Positions 1-10,522 of a DNA stretch of 64,000 nucleotides are shown piece after piece (within the stretch, counting starts at the first letter, position 1; the number at the start of each line of letters is the position of its first letter). The stretch comes from Riptortus pedestris (lineage: Eukaryota; Arthropoda; Insecta; Hemiptera; Alydidae). The stretch covers positions 81,537,001-81,601,000 of the forward strand of contig CM032233.1 in NCBI GenBank assembly GCA_019009955.1. The letters run 5' to 3'. Under the pieces are notes generated by a model that was not told the origin of the DNA, searched no databases, and saw only the letters and a program-made list of their open reading frames with translations. The position numbers were made by a program, and so were the translations under genes.

Positions 1-260
1 ACCATATTTGATATTTAACCGTTTCTTCCAATACTAAAGATTATATTAGACGGGGTGATTGAAAATTCCGAATATCTCTGTTATCAAGAGTCAGATTGAA
101 ACATATATGTACACAATCATGTTGCTAATTTAATTTTCTATAATTATTATTGTATAACTCGAATATTTACCGAGTTATATGTATTTTTTTTTTTTTGATA
201 CAGCCTTTATAAACCCCCATTTCTACTCATCCGATTTTCACACTGATTATGTGTGGCAAC
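1..260 (+). mobile_element. HLE body fragment
   Basis: This fragment matches the body of the repeat family seen at 42.2 and 58.3 kb. Shared pieces are a 'gatatttaaccgtttc' block, a 'tatctctgttat' block and a 'cccccatttctactcat' block, in the same order. Neither terminus is present and the window edge cuts the left side. It is a decayed, non-coding fragment assigned by internal comparison only. Confidence 0.5.
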
Positions 261-520
261 TAAACATGCCAGGTTTAGCGTACATTTTAATTCCTATTTA
301 CATTATTATGTGAAAATTGAGAACAGAAGGTGAATTGAGATAACCATCTTTTCATCCCAGTAATTCGGAAATCTGCTTTCTAAACGTAAGTCGCCTTCAT
401 CATTGTGGTTTTTATCACTTCCACATTCGTAAATCCATCATCATTAACAGCCTATCTTGCTCCTACCGCCACTTGGCTTTATTCTGTTCAGAAACTATTC
501 GGATTTCAAGAAGTGATAGG

Positions 521-1312
521 GGGGGGGGCTCTTTTGCACTTTAGGGGAGCCAGTGATTGCATTAAGACCAACTGTTCCTAGAAGAAGTGATAAACACATG
601 ATGTGGTGGTAACCTCAACACTCCTCTTGGTTATCAAGATAACGCTGCCATATTATAAAATAAACATTCTAAATTATTAAAGTAGAACATTTATTTTAGG
701 ATGAATAATAGAAGCTAAGTAAACAATGTTTCTTTAAATAAGAACAAATTCTGCCATATCCTTCAATATTTGTTCGAAAAAATCGTTGTCCTTATTCCTC
801 TGTCTCCATAGAAATTCACATAGATATGAGTCTATTAGTGTCCGTCTTGTGCCGCATTCCTTACTGTTTCTACTTTTTGCCCTAGCCCACAGAGATTCTA
901 TCGTCTGGGTATATTTGGGTCAACCAAATTCTTCGAATGATTTACCGTAAAATGGCGGTATCTCAACTCGGGCAACTTTTCTTCTAACCCCTGGTAAGAT
1001 GCCCAGCAATCTGAGATTATTGTTGTACCTGGTCTAATACAACACCTGATGCACTCCAGGAGCGTACGGTCAGGGACAAAATATATAAAACACTCTCTTG
1101 TCTCCCTCTTCATCCCCAAAATTCTTCATCCCTGCGCAAGTTATACACTTCAAACAAATTCATTTTCTTCTTAGCAAAACAGTAGCACTGATACGTGTAA
1201 ACAAATAATTCCTTAATAAATGCCATATGATTCATTAAGTTACTCAGAAATAACCTGTATGATAACAACTGTTCCTAAGAAGTCACTGGCTCCCCTAAAG
1301 TGCAAAAGACCC
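521..1312 (-). mobile_element. Merlin-family DNA transposon, internally deleted
   Basis: Both ends carry the inverted terminal motif CTTTTGCACTTTAGGGGAGC (about 531-550 and, inverted, 1289-1308), preceded by a run of G. The element is flanked by a perfect 8-bp direct repeat GTGATAGG (513-520 and 1313-1320), which fits the 8-9 bp target duplication known for Merlin elements. The minus strand encodes the C-terminal half of a Merlin/IS1016-type transposase. At about 790 bp it is shorter than an autonomous element, so it is a deletion derivative that needed a transposase supplied in trans. Confidence 0.88.
734..1119 (-). pseudogene. Merlin (ISXO2/IS1595-like) transposase, C-terminal half, frameshifted
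   Basis: The first open piece (1119 down to about 900) has the family pattern FVPDRTLL, then PGTTIISDCWASY, then HFTVNHSKNLVDP. The D of ISDCW is the expected second catalytic Asp of the DDE domain. A frame change near position 900 follows. In another frame the homology resumes with QTIESLWARAK, holding the expected catalytic Glu, and a DSYLCEFLWRQRNKDN tail. It ends in a stop at 734-736. The N-terminal half, including the first Asp and any DNA-binding domain, is deleted. It lies inside the terminal repeats of the 521-1312 element. It cannot encode an active enzyme. Confidence 0.85.
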
Positions 1313-1320
1313 GTGATAGG

Positions 1321-3657
1321 GTATCTACAGCCACTCTAATATTCTACTTAATATTCTGTCGCCCGACATATTTCTGGCACGAATCAGTTCCATGAAGGGC
1401 TTTTCGAATCCCAGTACCACCACACATCCTTGCCTCCTGATTAAGCTAGAGGATCTTCCCAGTTAATGAACATAACGACAGTCATATCTGGCCAAAAAGC
1501 TTATTATTTCTTCATCTTCCGGGGAGGGGGGAACTTCACAGAATCAGTTTTTTTCAATAGAGCTAAAAATAAATATTTTTTTATTCTTAAACCTGGCCCT
1601 GACGTCTAAACCCCAACTCAAAATCGACCGTAACCATCAAAAGTAAAAATATGGCTAGCATTGCCACAATATAGGACCTTGACACATCAACCGGGGACAC
1701 ATCAACTGATTGGCGAAAAAAGGATAAGCTTCAATTTCTGCAAATTATTTTCTGAACGTTTTCATTGCGCACTCAAATCAAATTCGAAAAGTCTTTATGC
1801 ACTGAATATGTAAACCCGTCTTGAAGAATCCTAGTTGATTTCAGTTTTTTTTTTTTTCAGCTGAAATCTTTTTGTATATGGTGTTCATTCGCGTTCGAGT
1901 CTTTTTTCTTCAACCCCTTCGATTGTACTGGATTCTCATTCTCACCACTTTCGGGTACTTCCAACAACACCCAGGTACTAGACATATCTATTAAGATAAA
2001 AATCATAGCCCCATCTCATTGGCAACATTAAACAGAATTAATGCCACAGTATACCCACCTAACTGCTCTGTCGATTTCAAACTTCTCAAAGAGAACATTA
2101 GGCTTGCGCGAAACACGTCCATGCACGAATAAGACAATTTATACTTTCTAGTTAGTAGGCATAATAGACGCTACAATGTGTTTAGAATTTGCTGTCCGTA
2201 TTCTTAACCATGAGTCCGTCTTGCATATTAGATGTCTGTCTCAACCAACAGAAGGAGTGAAGTTTCAGCAAGACATAAATTTGTTTGATTCTTTCTTCAG
2301 GGAAAAAAACTGCAGTGGTTATCATTGGCCGAAAAGAAAATTGCCACTCTTGTTGCACTCATTTCCTCAATTCCACCACAAACGCATTGCTTCTTTTTTT
2401 TAAGTATAAGTACCTACAGTATTCATTATTCTTTTTATTTACCAACTTCACTCCATTTGAATTGAATAACCTATCAGCAGGAACTACAATCCTTACAGAT
2501 ACATTCGTTTGTCACCGTTAAAGACTTTTCTTGCAAGAGCCTTCTCCAGCAGTGGCTGTCCTGCTTTTACAAGTTCTGCGGTCTAAGCACTAATAGCCCA
2601 GGCTAATATGCTTATGGTATACAATAAAAAGGCTATTAGAGCAGCCTGTAAGGCCCATTTTATTCCAAATACATGCTACAACAGTCAGTCGTCTTAATTG
2701 GGTTGCTAATACAGGTACGAAGTTCAAAGAAACTTCCCATACAGGACTAAACAATACAACAAAGTCAGAAGTAAATGAAGAAAATTTAGTAAAATATTTT
2801 ATTTAATCCATTTTTGAGGTGCTGGATGGTGAAGAAATTATTATCTCAGGTAAGAAAAGAAGGGAGCCTATCCTTTACAGTGGTTTATTCTTTGCGACAG
2901 TGCGGTTTCAGACATACGCAGTGTCCTCTTCACAAGAATGTTACTGGAACCAAGGATTCCATGTGACCCCCAAAGAAGCCTAGGTTCCAGTAACATCCTC
3001 CACTATTTTATGTACTTTTTTAAAGTAAAGCATTTTTTAACTGTGAAAACATACACATTATAGAATGGTATCTTGGGCAGTTTTCAAAATGTAATCACAT
3101 TTTTGGCGATGTTATTTGTATCATACTTCTGTTGTCAGTTTGATCTCTGATTTATGTTTCTTTCTATCAATTTTTGTCGATATTCATAGCCTTATAAATT
3201 AAGAGAAACTATTGAAGGGAGGAATATAGACTCGTTGAAAGCGATTGTCGAGTGCCACGAAAGGAGGGAAATAAAAAGGGGTGCAGACCCCCAACCCCTG
3301 GAACTCCAGTTCATTATTCTAAAGATTTAATGTCCCCTTCTCCGCTTACCCATTTAAAATAATCATTTAATTTGTTTTCTCACTCTTTTATTCTTCTTCT
3401 TATTAGTATGGCCTGTAAAATTCTATTCACGATATAAAATAAAATTTCACATCTCTGCTCGTTATGTTTTATTTTAATTATGCCGGCGATGTTACAGGGC
3501 TTTGTTAAAAAAATAATAATGTTGCCGTTGTCAAATGGGTAGATTATTTATTCGTCATTAGGTTTCATGGTGCTGTGGGATATCATTAAGCTAAATATCT
3601 GTAATAATCATTTCAGATGTTCTAGCGCGTACGGTTCTAAAACTTATTTCATTCATT
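1321..3657. other. No recognised gene; AT-rich intergenic or intronic DNA
   Basis: No reading frame here shows recognisable protein similarity. Open stretches at 2176-2521 overlap each other in two frames and look like chance. The only structured item is the perfect 14-bp inverted repeat at 2938-2996. Confidence 0.5.
2938..2996. repeat. Perfect 14-bp hairpin
   Basis: ATGTTACTGGAACC at 2938-2951 is exactly inverted at 2983-2996, with a 31-base loop. An RNA copy would form a stable stem. No matching second copy was noticed in the window, and the function is unknown. Confidence 0.6.
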
Positions 3658-4125
3658 AAAAAGTCCGTCACACAAAGGGCTACGTTAACTAAGCAGATTT
3701 CCCACGTGCGTCACGTATACATTTATCTCAAAACGTAAATGTTCAATGAGAACAATATTTGGTATTTAGGCTTCAAATAGAGTGCTTCATGATACGACAG
3801 CTTATTGTTAATATTACATCAGTACGGGTTTACAAAAAACCGAAAACTAAAAATTGTATATAGGACATTAAATGTGCAATAGAATTGGTTCTATACAACT
3901 AGTCGGCCCGACGCATAATAAGGAGATATTTTGAATTTTCAAAATCCCCCCCTAACCCCCCTTCCATTGGTCTGATTTCAGTCAATAAGATACTTGATCC
4001 TTCTTTTTATATGAAACAACTAAATATCGAGTTTGGTAACTGGTAACATTAAACAAAAATTGCGACCGCTTGAGCGTTAACAGACAAATATATATAGTAT
4101 TGAAAGAACCTCATTTTCGCTTTTT
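3658..4125 (-). mobile_element. HLE, 3'-terminal part
   Basis: It starts with the inverted 3' terminus (AAAAAGTCCGTCACAC, then CTAAGCAGATTTCCC) and runs through the family body to the ATTGCGACCGCT block and a short TA core. It then degenerates after a 'cctcattttcg' block. The 5' palindrome is missing, so this is a truncated copy on the minus strand. Confidence 0.75.
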
Positions 4126-6177
4126 TGGTATGTTACCTTATGTATTAATTATTTTAATTAAAATCCAATAGAATAAATTTATGTTTATTTTCAATGAAGA
4201 AAAAACTTGCCATTCAAGCTGATAGGCTAACCCAAGCTTCTGTAAATTTCTTTATATTGTAATAATAGTTAAATACGGAAACGAAAACAAAATTTACTTT
4301 TCTCATTCATTCATGAAGTAGAATATTATTTATATTTTTTAACGTTCCGTTATATTTTACTAGATATATAAGCAGTTAAAAGTTATTTATCGCTAATAGA
4401 TTCCCATAAATGTTTCACTAACAATTGTAACTCTAATGTAGATCATTATCTTTGGCCTACCCTCACATTTCTCAAAAATTAGTTAATACTGAGGTAAGAT
4501 TTTATCATATCTTCTAACAGCTTGCCAGGCTTTCCAAATGTTTCAAAGGCATTATGATAACTTTATTTCAAATATCTTACGTGTTCACATGTTTTTAACA
4601 TTATCAATTAATCTATTCGACTGGCTTCGGAAATAGCTCTTATGCAAACTAATATAATTATGTCAAATGAATTAATAAGTATTGCTAGATCTACAGATTA
4701 TAAGAGTGTGATATAGGGTTGCTAATTATCAAAGAAAATATTATGTTATACGAGGATTTTTTTTTTTTAAATAAAGAAAAAGAGGTGAGAACGCTGGTAA
4801 AATGAATATAAAACAGTCCTTCATCTTTTATTCGTACTTTATGAATAAGCAACAGATATTTAATTAAATAATATATAGATATCAGTAATGAAGTTAATTA
4901 TTATGATCGATTTGTAAATGTCAATTATTATAAAGAAAAACTTTTATATACATTTTTATTGTATTAAAAAAAGCTATATGGGGAATTCAGAACTCCAAAT
5001 AATTTCAGGGAATTATTCGGACCTCTTATTATTCATTACACTCCCCCAGCGCATTGATTAGCAAAATATTCCTAAGTCCCTCTAAGCCTGGAGATAGAGT
5101 ACTGGGAAGAGCTCTACCTGATTGAATATAAATCTAATGAAATCTAATGAATGAAAATATTGTAATGAATTGGAAATGTGAGGGATTGGATTATGGCGGG
5201 TCCTGGGGGTAGCAGGGGCTGCAAGTCTCCCCGCGCCCCTCTTCATTCCACTTATTTATTCAACTTCGAATGGAGCTGAATTTCTAAATAGGGATCGTTA
5301 GTTATGTTAAATCCTCCTTTCCCAATCGTGGCTCATCTTAAATTTTATTTAGGCCAAGTAGGACTCTTGCCATTAGAAGGACAGGGATGTACAAAGTAAT
5401 CACTTAGCCTTTGATGAGCTCGAGCCACTGCCTCCTTTGAAATGTTAATCGAAGAATAAGGACGTCTGCTTCTCCTTATTCATTCAAAGCCCTATCTCCA
5501 AACAGCATCAAACTCTCTTTAATGTGACACTCCACACCACTAACTCCATCCAAAAACATTATAAATATATTCATTTAACTTAGAAATTGGAAGTCATTGA
5601 GGAACCAGAAGGAAGCAAATATAAAGGGTCTGTGATACTTTAATGAGCCTAATTATGTTTTAATATGTAACTACACTTCATTTCTAATGCATAGCCAATA
5701 AAATAATTTTCCGGCAATAACGGAGGTGGGACAAGGCTAAAATTAGAGAACTGAAAGTACCAACCATTCACATCATAATATGTCCTTCTCTTCCGTGAGG
5801 AGTGCTCCAGAAATTGTCGTTTGGCCTACAGTACCTTAGGTTACTTTTTCACTAAACATTTCTTATCCAGTTTAAGTTTCAAATCGTGTTTTCATAGAGT
5901 TCGGAAAATAAAATAAATAGGAAAATGAATATTTATGTGACGTTATCTGAGCTGAAATGACACCTTTTGTTGTTATATTTGTTTCATTCCTATGAGGACC
6001 TTCACTTTAACTGTATTCAAACTACTAATATACACTGAACGTAGCATGAATGTTCTGCAGTTTCTCAAGATTGTACATTTAGAAATTAATGTAGCATACG
6101 TCAGTCAAACCCGAGTAAACCTTTAATTATTGAACAAAAAGAGATGAGTTAATTTAACCGTATTCGAAAACATCTAT
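4126..6177. other. No recognised gene
   Basis: This is AT-rich sequence without recognisable coding or family repeats. A slightly GC-richer patch at about 5190-5260 (GGCGGGTCCTGGGGG, then CCCCGCGCCCC) resembles other single-copy islands in the window but has no open frame. Confidence 0.45.
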
Positions 6178-6184
6178 ACAATAC

Positions 6185-6229
<45 letters not shown>

Positions 6230-6358
6230 GAATTGCCCTTAGTTTCGACATCTATTAGATAGGATCGATGAACATTTTCAGAAAATTTTTCGAAAATCTT
6301 GACATGAGTACGACCTCATATCAATAGTTTATTTCTCTCTCAAGGGAAATCTGCTAAT
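6178..6358 (-). mobile_element. HLE 5'-terminus-only fragment
   Basis: A (TA)n tract is followed by the conserved 'cgacatct...taggatcgatgaacatt' block, the 'catgagtacgacctca' block and a degenerate 5' palindrome ending GGGAAATCTGCTAA. Only the 5' end of the element (minus orientation) is present, joined to unrelated DNA at the microsatellite. Confidence 0.75.
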
Positions 6359-6518
6359 ATGAAATGATAACAAATTAGTGTAGTAAATTCTTATATTTAT
6401 GAAATGAAAAGCATTATATAATATATTTTTAAATTGATAAGAAATACATTTGAAAGGGACCTTCAAATCATTAGTCCTATGGAAATTTTCTTATGTTAAA
6501 TAGTATATTAATTAAATT

Positions 6519-6732
6519 ATTTATTAACGTCCACTTTTTGCAACTAAGGCTAATTGGGACGGTTTATCTACAGACTATCACCCTTATATAGCCGGAGTGG
6601 GTCTAAGGATTTTATTTAATGGGTTCGCAACTAAATTAATTCCTCTGCCCAGGCGGGAATTGAAGTCGCCACTCTAGGTTTAACATGTGAGATTGAAGAC
6701 AACGCTTTAACTCACATGGCTAACCTGACCCC
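6519..6732 (-). mobile_element. tRNA-derived SINE (family 1), decayed copy
   Basis: Read on the minus strand, the copy begins with a tRNA-like head with a degenerate A box. It has a B-box relative (the inverse of GGCGGGAATTGAAGTCGCC), then the family body ('aataaaatcc...ccactccggc', 'ccgtcccaattagcc') and the 'aaagtggacgttaataaa' tail. It matches the better-preserved copies at 25.4 and 38.5 kb. Flanking AT-rich sequences are only weakly similar, so the target duplication is uncertain. Confidence 0.8.
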
Positions 6733-6949
6733 AAAAAGTATATATAAATGAAAAGAAAATCGTACAAAGTAAACGGTATATCTTATTACTGTGGGAACAG
6801 ATCCCAGTGAGAACTCAAAAGATTAGGGTTGTAATACAAACTGGGAAAATCAAATATAGGTCCAACGGCATTTGTCATTTTAGTTTAAGTAGGTGAGGGA
6901 CGGGGTGAAAGGTGTAAATAGCAGATGGCTGATAATGAATTCAATTCTC

Positions 6950-7250
6950 ATGAAGTGAGAGGGGGCGATGTCGGTGGCTGGATATCAAGAATTCCATTTG
7001 GGAGAAAGAGGGGTGGGGGTGGGGGTCGGACAGAGGGCTAGTGGTGAGGGGGTCCTATTTCCCGGGGCCACCCTCGATACGGCTTCCCCGATAGCAAGCC
7101 AAACCCTATCGCCCTTCTTTCAACCTTATTTATTTCCATTCGAATTGATTTTCCTCTTGTAATGAGTCGATTTAAATGTTACCGCCGTCTTTTACCTCCC
7201 CCTCCTTAGACTTCCTCTCCATAGGCTCAGGTCCCCTTTACTGCTCATCT
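6950..7250. other. GC-richer island without an assignable gene
   Basis: This roughly 300-bp patch is much richer in G and C than its surroundings. It has a G-rich left half (GGGGTGGGGGTGGGGGTCGG near 7010) and a C/T-rich right half. A 64-codon frame at 6968-7162 shows no recognised similarity and is low-complexity. It may be residual single-copy sequence such as a regulatory element or UTR. Nothing in the sequence decides. Confidence 0.3.
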
Positions 7251-7423
7251 CAGTTTTAGACCATTAATCCAATACATTTACTGTACCAGGATATCGCATT
7301 TCCACCCTTACATCTCTTTTTATAATGATTCTAATAGAATTGTTCAAGCAGCAAGAAATACATTCAAAGCAAATACTTCCTGCTTCATCTTGGAGATACG
7401 ACTAAAATTTTTTTTTTTAAGAT

Positions 7424-7725
7424 TTATATTTTATTTTATTAAGAATATTACAGCCTGTATGTAAATGCATTTGGTAATGTGTGGTATGTACAATACAGTA
7501 GTCCATCCATCACTCTTGACAGAAGCTTCACCCCTTCACCACAATGAGATGAGCAGCCTCTCCCTGCCTGGCAAGGAAGTCAAGAACTAAGGAGGAATGG
7601 CACTTGATAAGAAAATAGCCACTGCTATCACTCCACTTCACACTTCTATAAGAGATCTCTGGGCCGTTGTCTCTTGAGGCGCTGTGGAGGGGAATACGGA
7701 TGAGTGGTACTGGAAAGAGCTAGGA
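7424..7725 (-). mobile_element. R300 short retroelement (unidentified), copy 1
   Basis: On the minus strand it begins TCCTAGCTCTTTCCAGTACC and ends with an AATAAAATAAAAT-type tail. The same unit in the opposite orientation lies at 63,499-63,785. Both copies start at the same base, which argues for a defined 5' end rather than random LINE truncation. In this copy about 60 minus-strand codons read open up to a stop just after a VVKG ending, a hint of LINE C-terminal origin. No A/B boxes typical of tRNA SINEs were seen. Confidence 0.65.
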
Positions 7726-7947
7726 CTTCTGGATTGGAATGATTGGATAGCCTTCTGTGGAATTTTCTGAATCTTAAGGGAATTAGGTCCAACGACTAAA
7801 AATAAGTAATATTTTTAATCTTTTTTTAAATAAACAGGAGCAAATATTTTCTGATTTAATTTCCTGATGCTAGTTTTTTACAGCAACACTGAACTCCCTG
7901 ATACTGGAAGATGCCAATGTTTTCTTAATTCAAACAAATTTTGTAAT

Positions 7948-9045
7948 AAAAAAGTCCGTCAGGTAGGGGCTGCGTAAACTAAGCAGATTTCCCTTCTGTT
8001 GGTATAACACACTTCTGATCTTAATTCACCACATATTCTCTATTTATATGTAAATGACCGATGCGTAGAAGAGGGGTGGGGGGGGGGGGTTAATGAAGGC
8101 AGAATACAGGGAAGTTCGAATAACTCACTTAATACTTCAGTTCCAAATAATGCATAGAGCAACAATTGCAGACCAACTTGTGTGACAAGATTGGTTCTAT
8201 AACATTTTACGATCCGACACATAATAACGAAGATAATTTGAATTTTCGAATCCCTCCACTAAATCCCCACTACTCCATATCCGATTCCCGCCAATAATAA
8301 TTATGATCTATAGTGTTGAGTGAAAAGATTAAATATATAATAGATAATTAAATAGTAGATATAAAATAAACATTTTCGATTAAAAACAAAAAGTTTTAAT
8401 TGACGTAGTCATCACATAACATATCTCGTATCCATTTGAAAATATGAACGTATCTCGTACATACATTTGAATGTATCTCGCAAAATAAAAGTTCAATAAA
8501 AACCATATTTGGTATTTAACCTTGGAATGAAGGTGTTCATAATAAAGCAGCTTATTGTTAATATGACATGAGTAGGAGTGGGGGTTTACTGAAGGTCGGA
8601 AACTAAAGAAATGCAAATATCTCGGTTAATATTAAAGATACTGAAAATATGTAGACAATATTTGTAGATATCATTTAAAATATGATCGATTTAAGACAAT
8701 TTTTCTATTCGACGCGTAATAAAAATTATATATTTTTATTTTTCGAAAAATTTCCACCCTCCCCCCTGTCCGATTTCAGCCATTAAAGAACTCGACTTTT
8801 ATTTGGCCATTAAACATTTAAATATCGAGTTTGGTTAAGAATAAACAAAAATTACGACCGCTAGAGCATTAATATACTCCTACCTACTCATGTTATATTA
8901 ACAAAAGCTGATATATTATGAAGTATTTTATTTGAAGCCTAATACCAAATATTTTTTTCATTGAAACTTTACGTTTTCAGATAAGTGTACATACGTGACG
9001 CGGGAAATCTGCTTAGTTAACGCCGCCTCTGCGTGACGGACTTTT
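7948..9045. mobile_element. HLE composite with two 3' ends
   Basis: The left end is the inverted HLE 3' terminus (AAAAAAGTCCGTCAGG, then GGGGCTGCGTAAACTAAGC). The right end is a direct 3' terminus (GGGAAATCTGCTTAGTTAAC, CTCTGCGTGACGGACTTTT). The inside joins two body variants, one with the 'ggcagaatacaggg' block and one with the 'gtttactgaaggtc' block. No 5' palindrome is present. The result mimics a terminal-inverted-repeat element about 1.1 kb long. Confidence 0.7.
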
Positions 9046-9351
9046 CTTAAGACATGTAGGTTTGTACATCTGTGAAGGCCATTTAAATTAGAAACAAAAA
9101 ATGCTTGAATTGGTGAGAGGTAGCTTAAAGTCGTATTTTTTTAATATATAAATAAATTGTTGATCATTCCAATTGAACATTTAAAAATAATTGGGGAAGT
9201 TTTATTTAACATCTGCGGAGAATGAATTTTCCCAAAGTATGCTCTACCTGTAAGAGGCGACTATGAGGGCATCAGCTAGGAGTGTGTTGTTTCCAGATAT
9301 GATGTACCTAGGAGTGGACACATCTTCCCTGTAGTAGTCCCAATACTTGGT

Positions 9352-9780
9352 AAAAAAAGTCCGTCATGCGTGGGCTGCGTAAACAAAACATATTTCCCAG
9401 GTTATGGTATAACACACGTGTTTCTTTATCTTACCACATTTTCTCTATTTCTATCTAAAAAAAAGCATGATTAGAAGGTGTTGAGAGGGGGAGGGGTCGG
9501 AGTGTTACTGAAGGCTGAAAACAGGAGTATGAATTCCTTGCTTAATATTTGAGTTTGGAAAAAATGCATAGGGCAACAATCGTAGCGCATCTATGGTTAA
9601 AAAAAATTGGAACTAACACATTTTACAACTACGACTCATTATAACGGAGATATTAGGAATTTTCGGATCTTCCTCTAAATCCTCTAAACCCCCAGTATTC
9701 CAACTTTGATTTCAGCCAATAACATATATGAGCATTAGTGTTGGCTGAAATGTTTAAATATCATTGGTAAATGTTATTTA
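9352..9780 (-). mobile_element. HLE 3'-terminal part, truncated
   Basis: It begins with a degenerate inverted 3' terminus (AAAAAAAGTCCGTCATGCGT) followed by the body variant with 'gaaggctgaaaacagg' and 'ataacggagatatta'. It fades out near 9780, and an intact opposite-strand HLE begins at 9892. Confidence 0.65.
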
Positions 9781-9891
9781 AATAAGAAACAAAAAAAATT
9801 TGTCAATTCAAACTTTTGAACTATTTTATCGCTTTTCAATAAAGTTTTGTAGTCTCTGTAACTGTGTGTGATACGGCTATTTCTTTGATAA

Positions 9892-10013
9892 TTAGCAGAT
9901 ATCCCTTAAGGGAAATCAGCTATTGAGGTCGTACTCATGACGCGATTTTCGAAAAATTTCTTCAAATGTCCATCGATCCTACCCAGGAGATGACGAAAAT
10001 GAGGTCGGTTCAA

Positions 10014-10079
<66 letters not shown>

Positions 10080-10522
10080 ATATATATATATATTTGTCTG
10101 TTAACACTAGCGGTCACAATTTTTATTTAATCGTTATGAAACTCGGTATTAAATCGTTTTATGTAAAAAGAAAGATCAAGTTCGTTAACGGCTGAAATCG
10201 GACCAGTGGGAGGGGGGATTTCGATAATTTGAAATATCTGCGTTACTATACGTTGGATCGAAAAATTGTATAGAACCAATCTTATTGCAAATTAAATTTA
10301 TTGTATAAATATTGTTATATACATTTATTCTCTATCTTGAATATTAACTGAGATATTTGCATTTTTATTAAGTGTAACGGACGAGGTATGGTCGCTTCTA
10401 TTCGTTTCTGCCGAAAGCTAGTTCGTCCGTTTCGGTAACTGTTTAGCACTCGTATGGAGATTGTATAACTTTACGAGGGAAATCTGCTTAGTTTACGCAG
10501 CCCCTGTGTGGCGGACCTTTTT
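9892..10522 (+). mobile_element. HLE, complete copy
   Basis: The 5' end is TTAGCAGATATCCCTTAAGG with its inverse, a stem of about 14 bp. The 'attgaggtcgtactcatgac' and 'catcgatcctacccagg' blocks follow, then a (TA)n core of about 80 bp and the CTAGCGGTCACAATTTTT block. The 3' end is GGAAATCTGCTTAGTTTACG, a hairpin CGCAGCCCCTGTG and GGCGGACC plus T-run. The 5' motif and the 3' GGGAAATCTGC-type motif are subterminal inverted repeats. There is no coding capacity. The layout is that of non-autonomous Helentron (DINE-1-type) elements. Confidence 0.8.
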
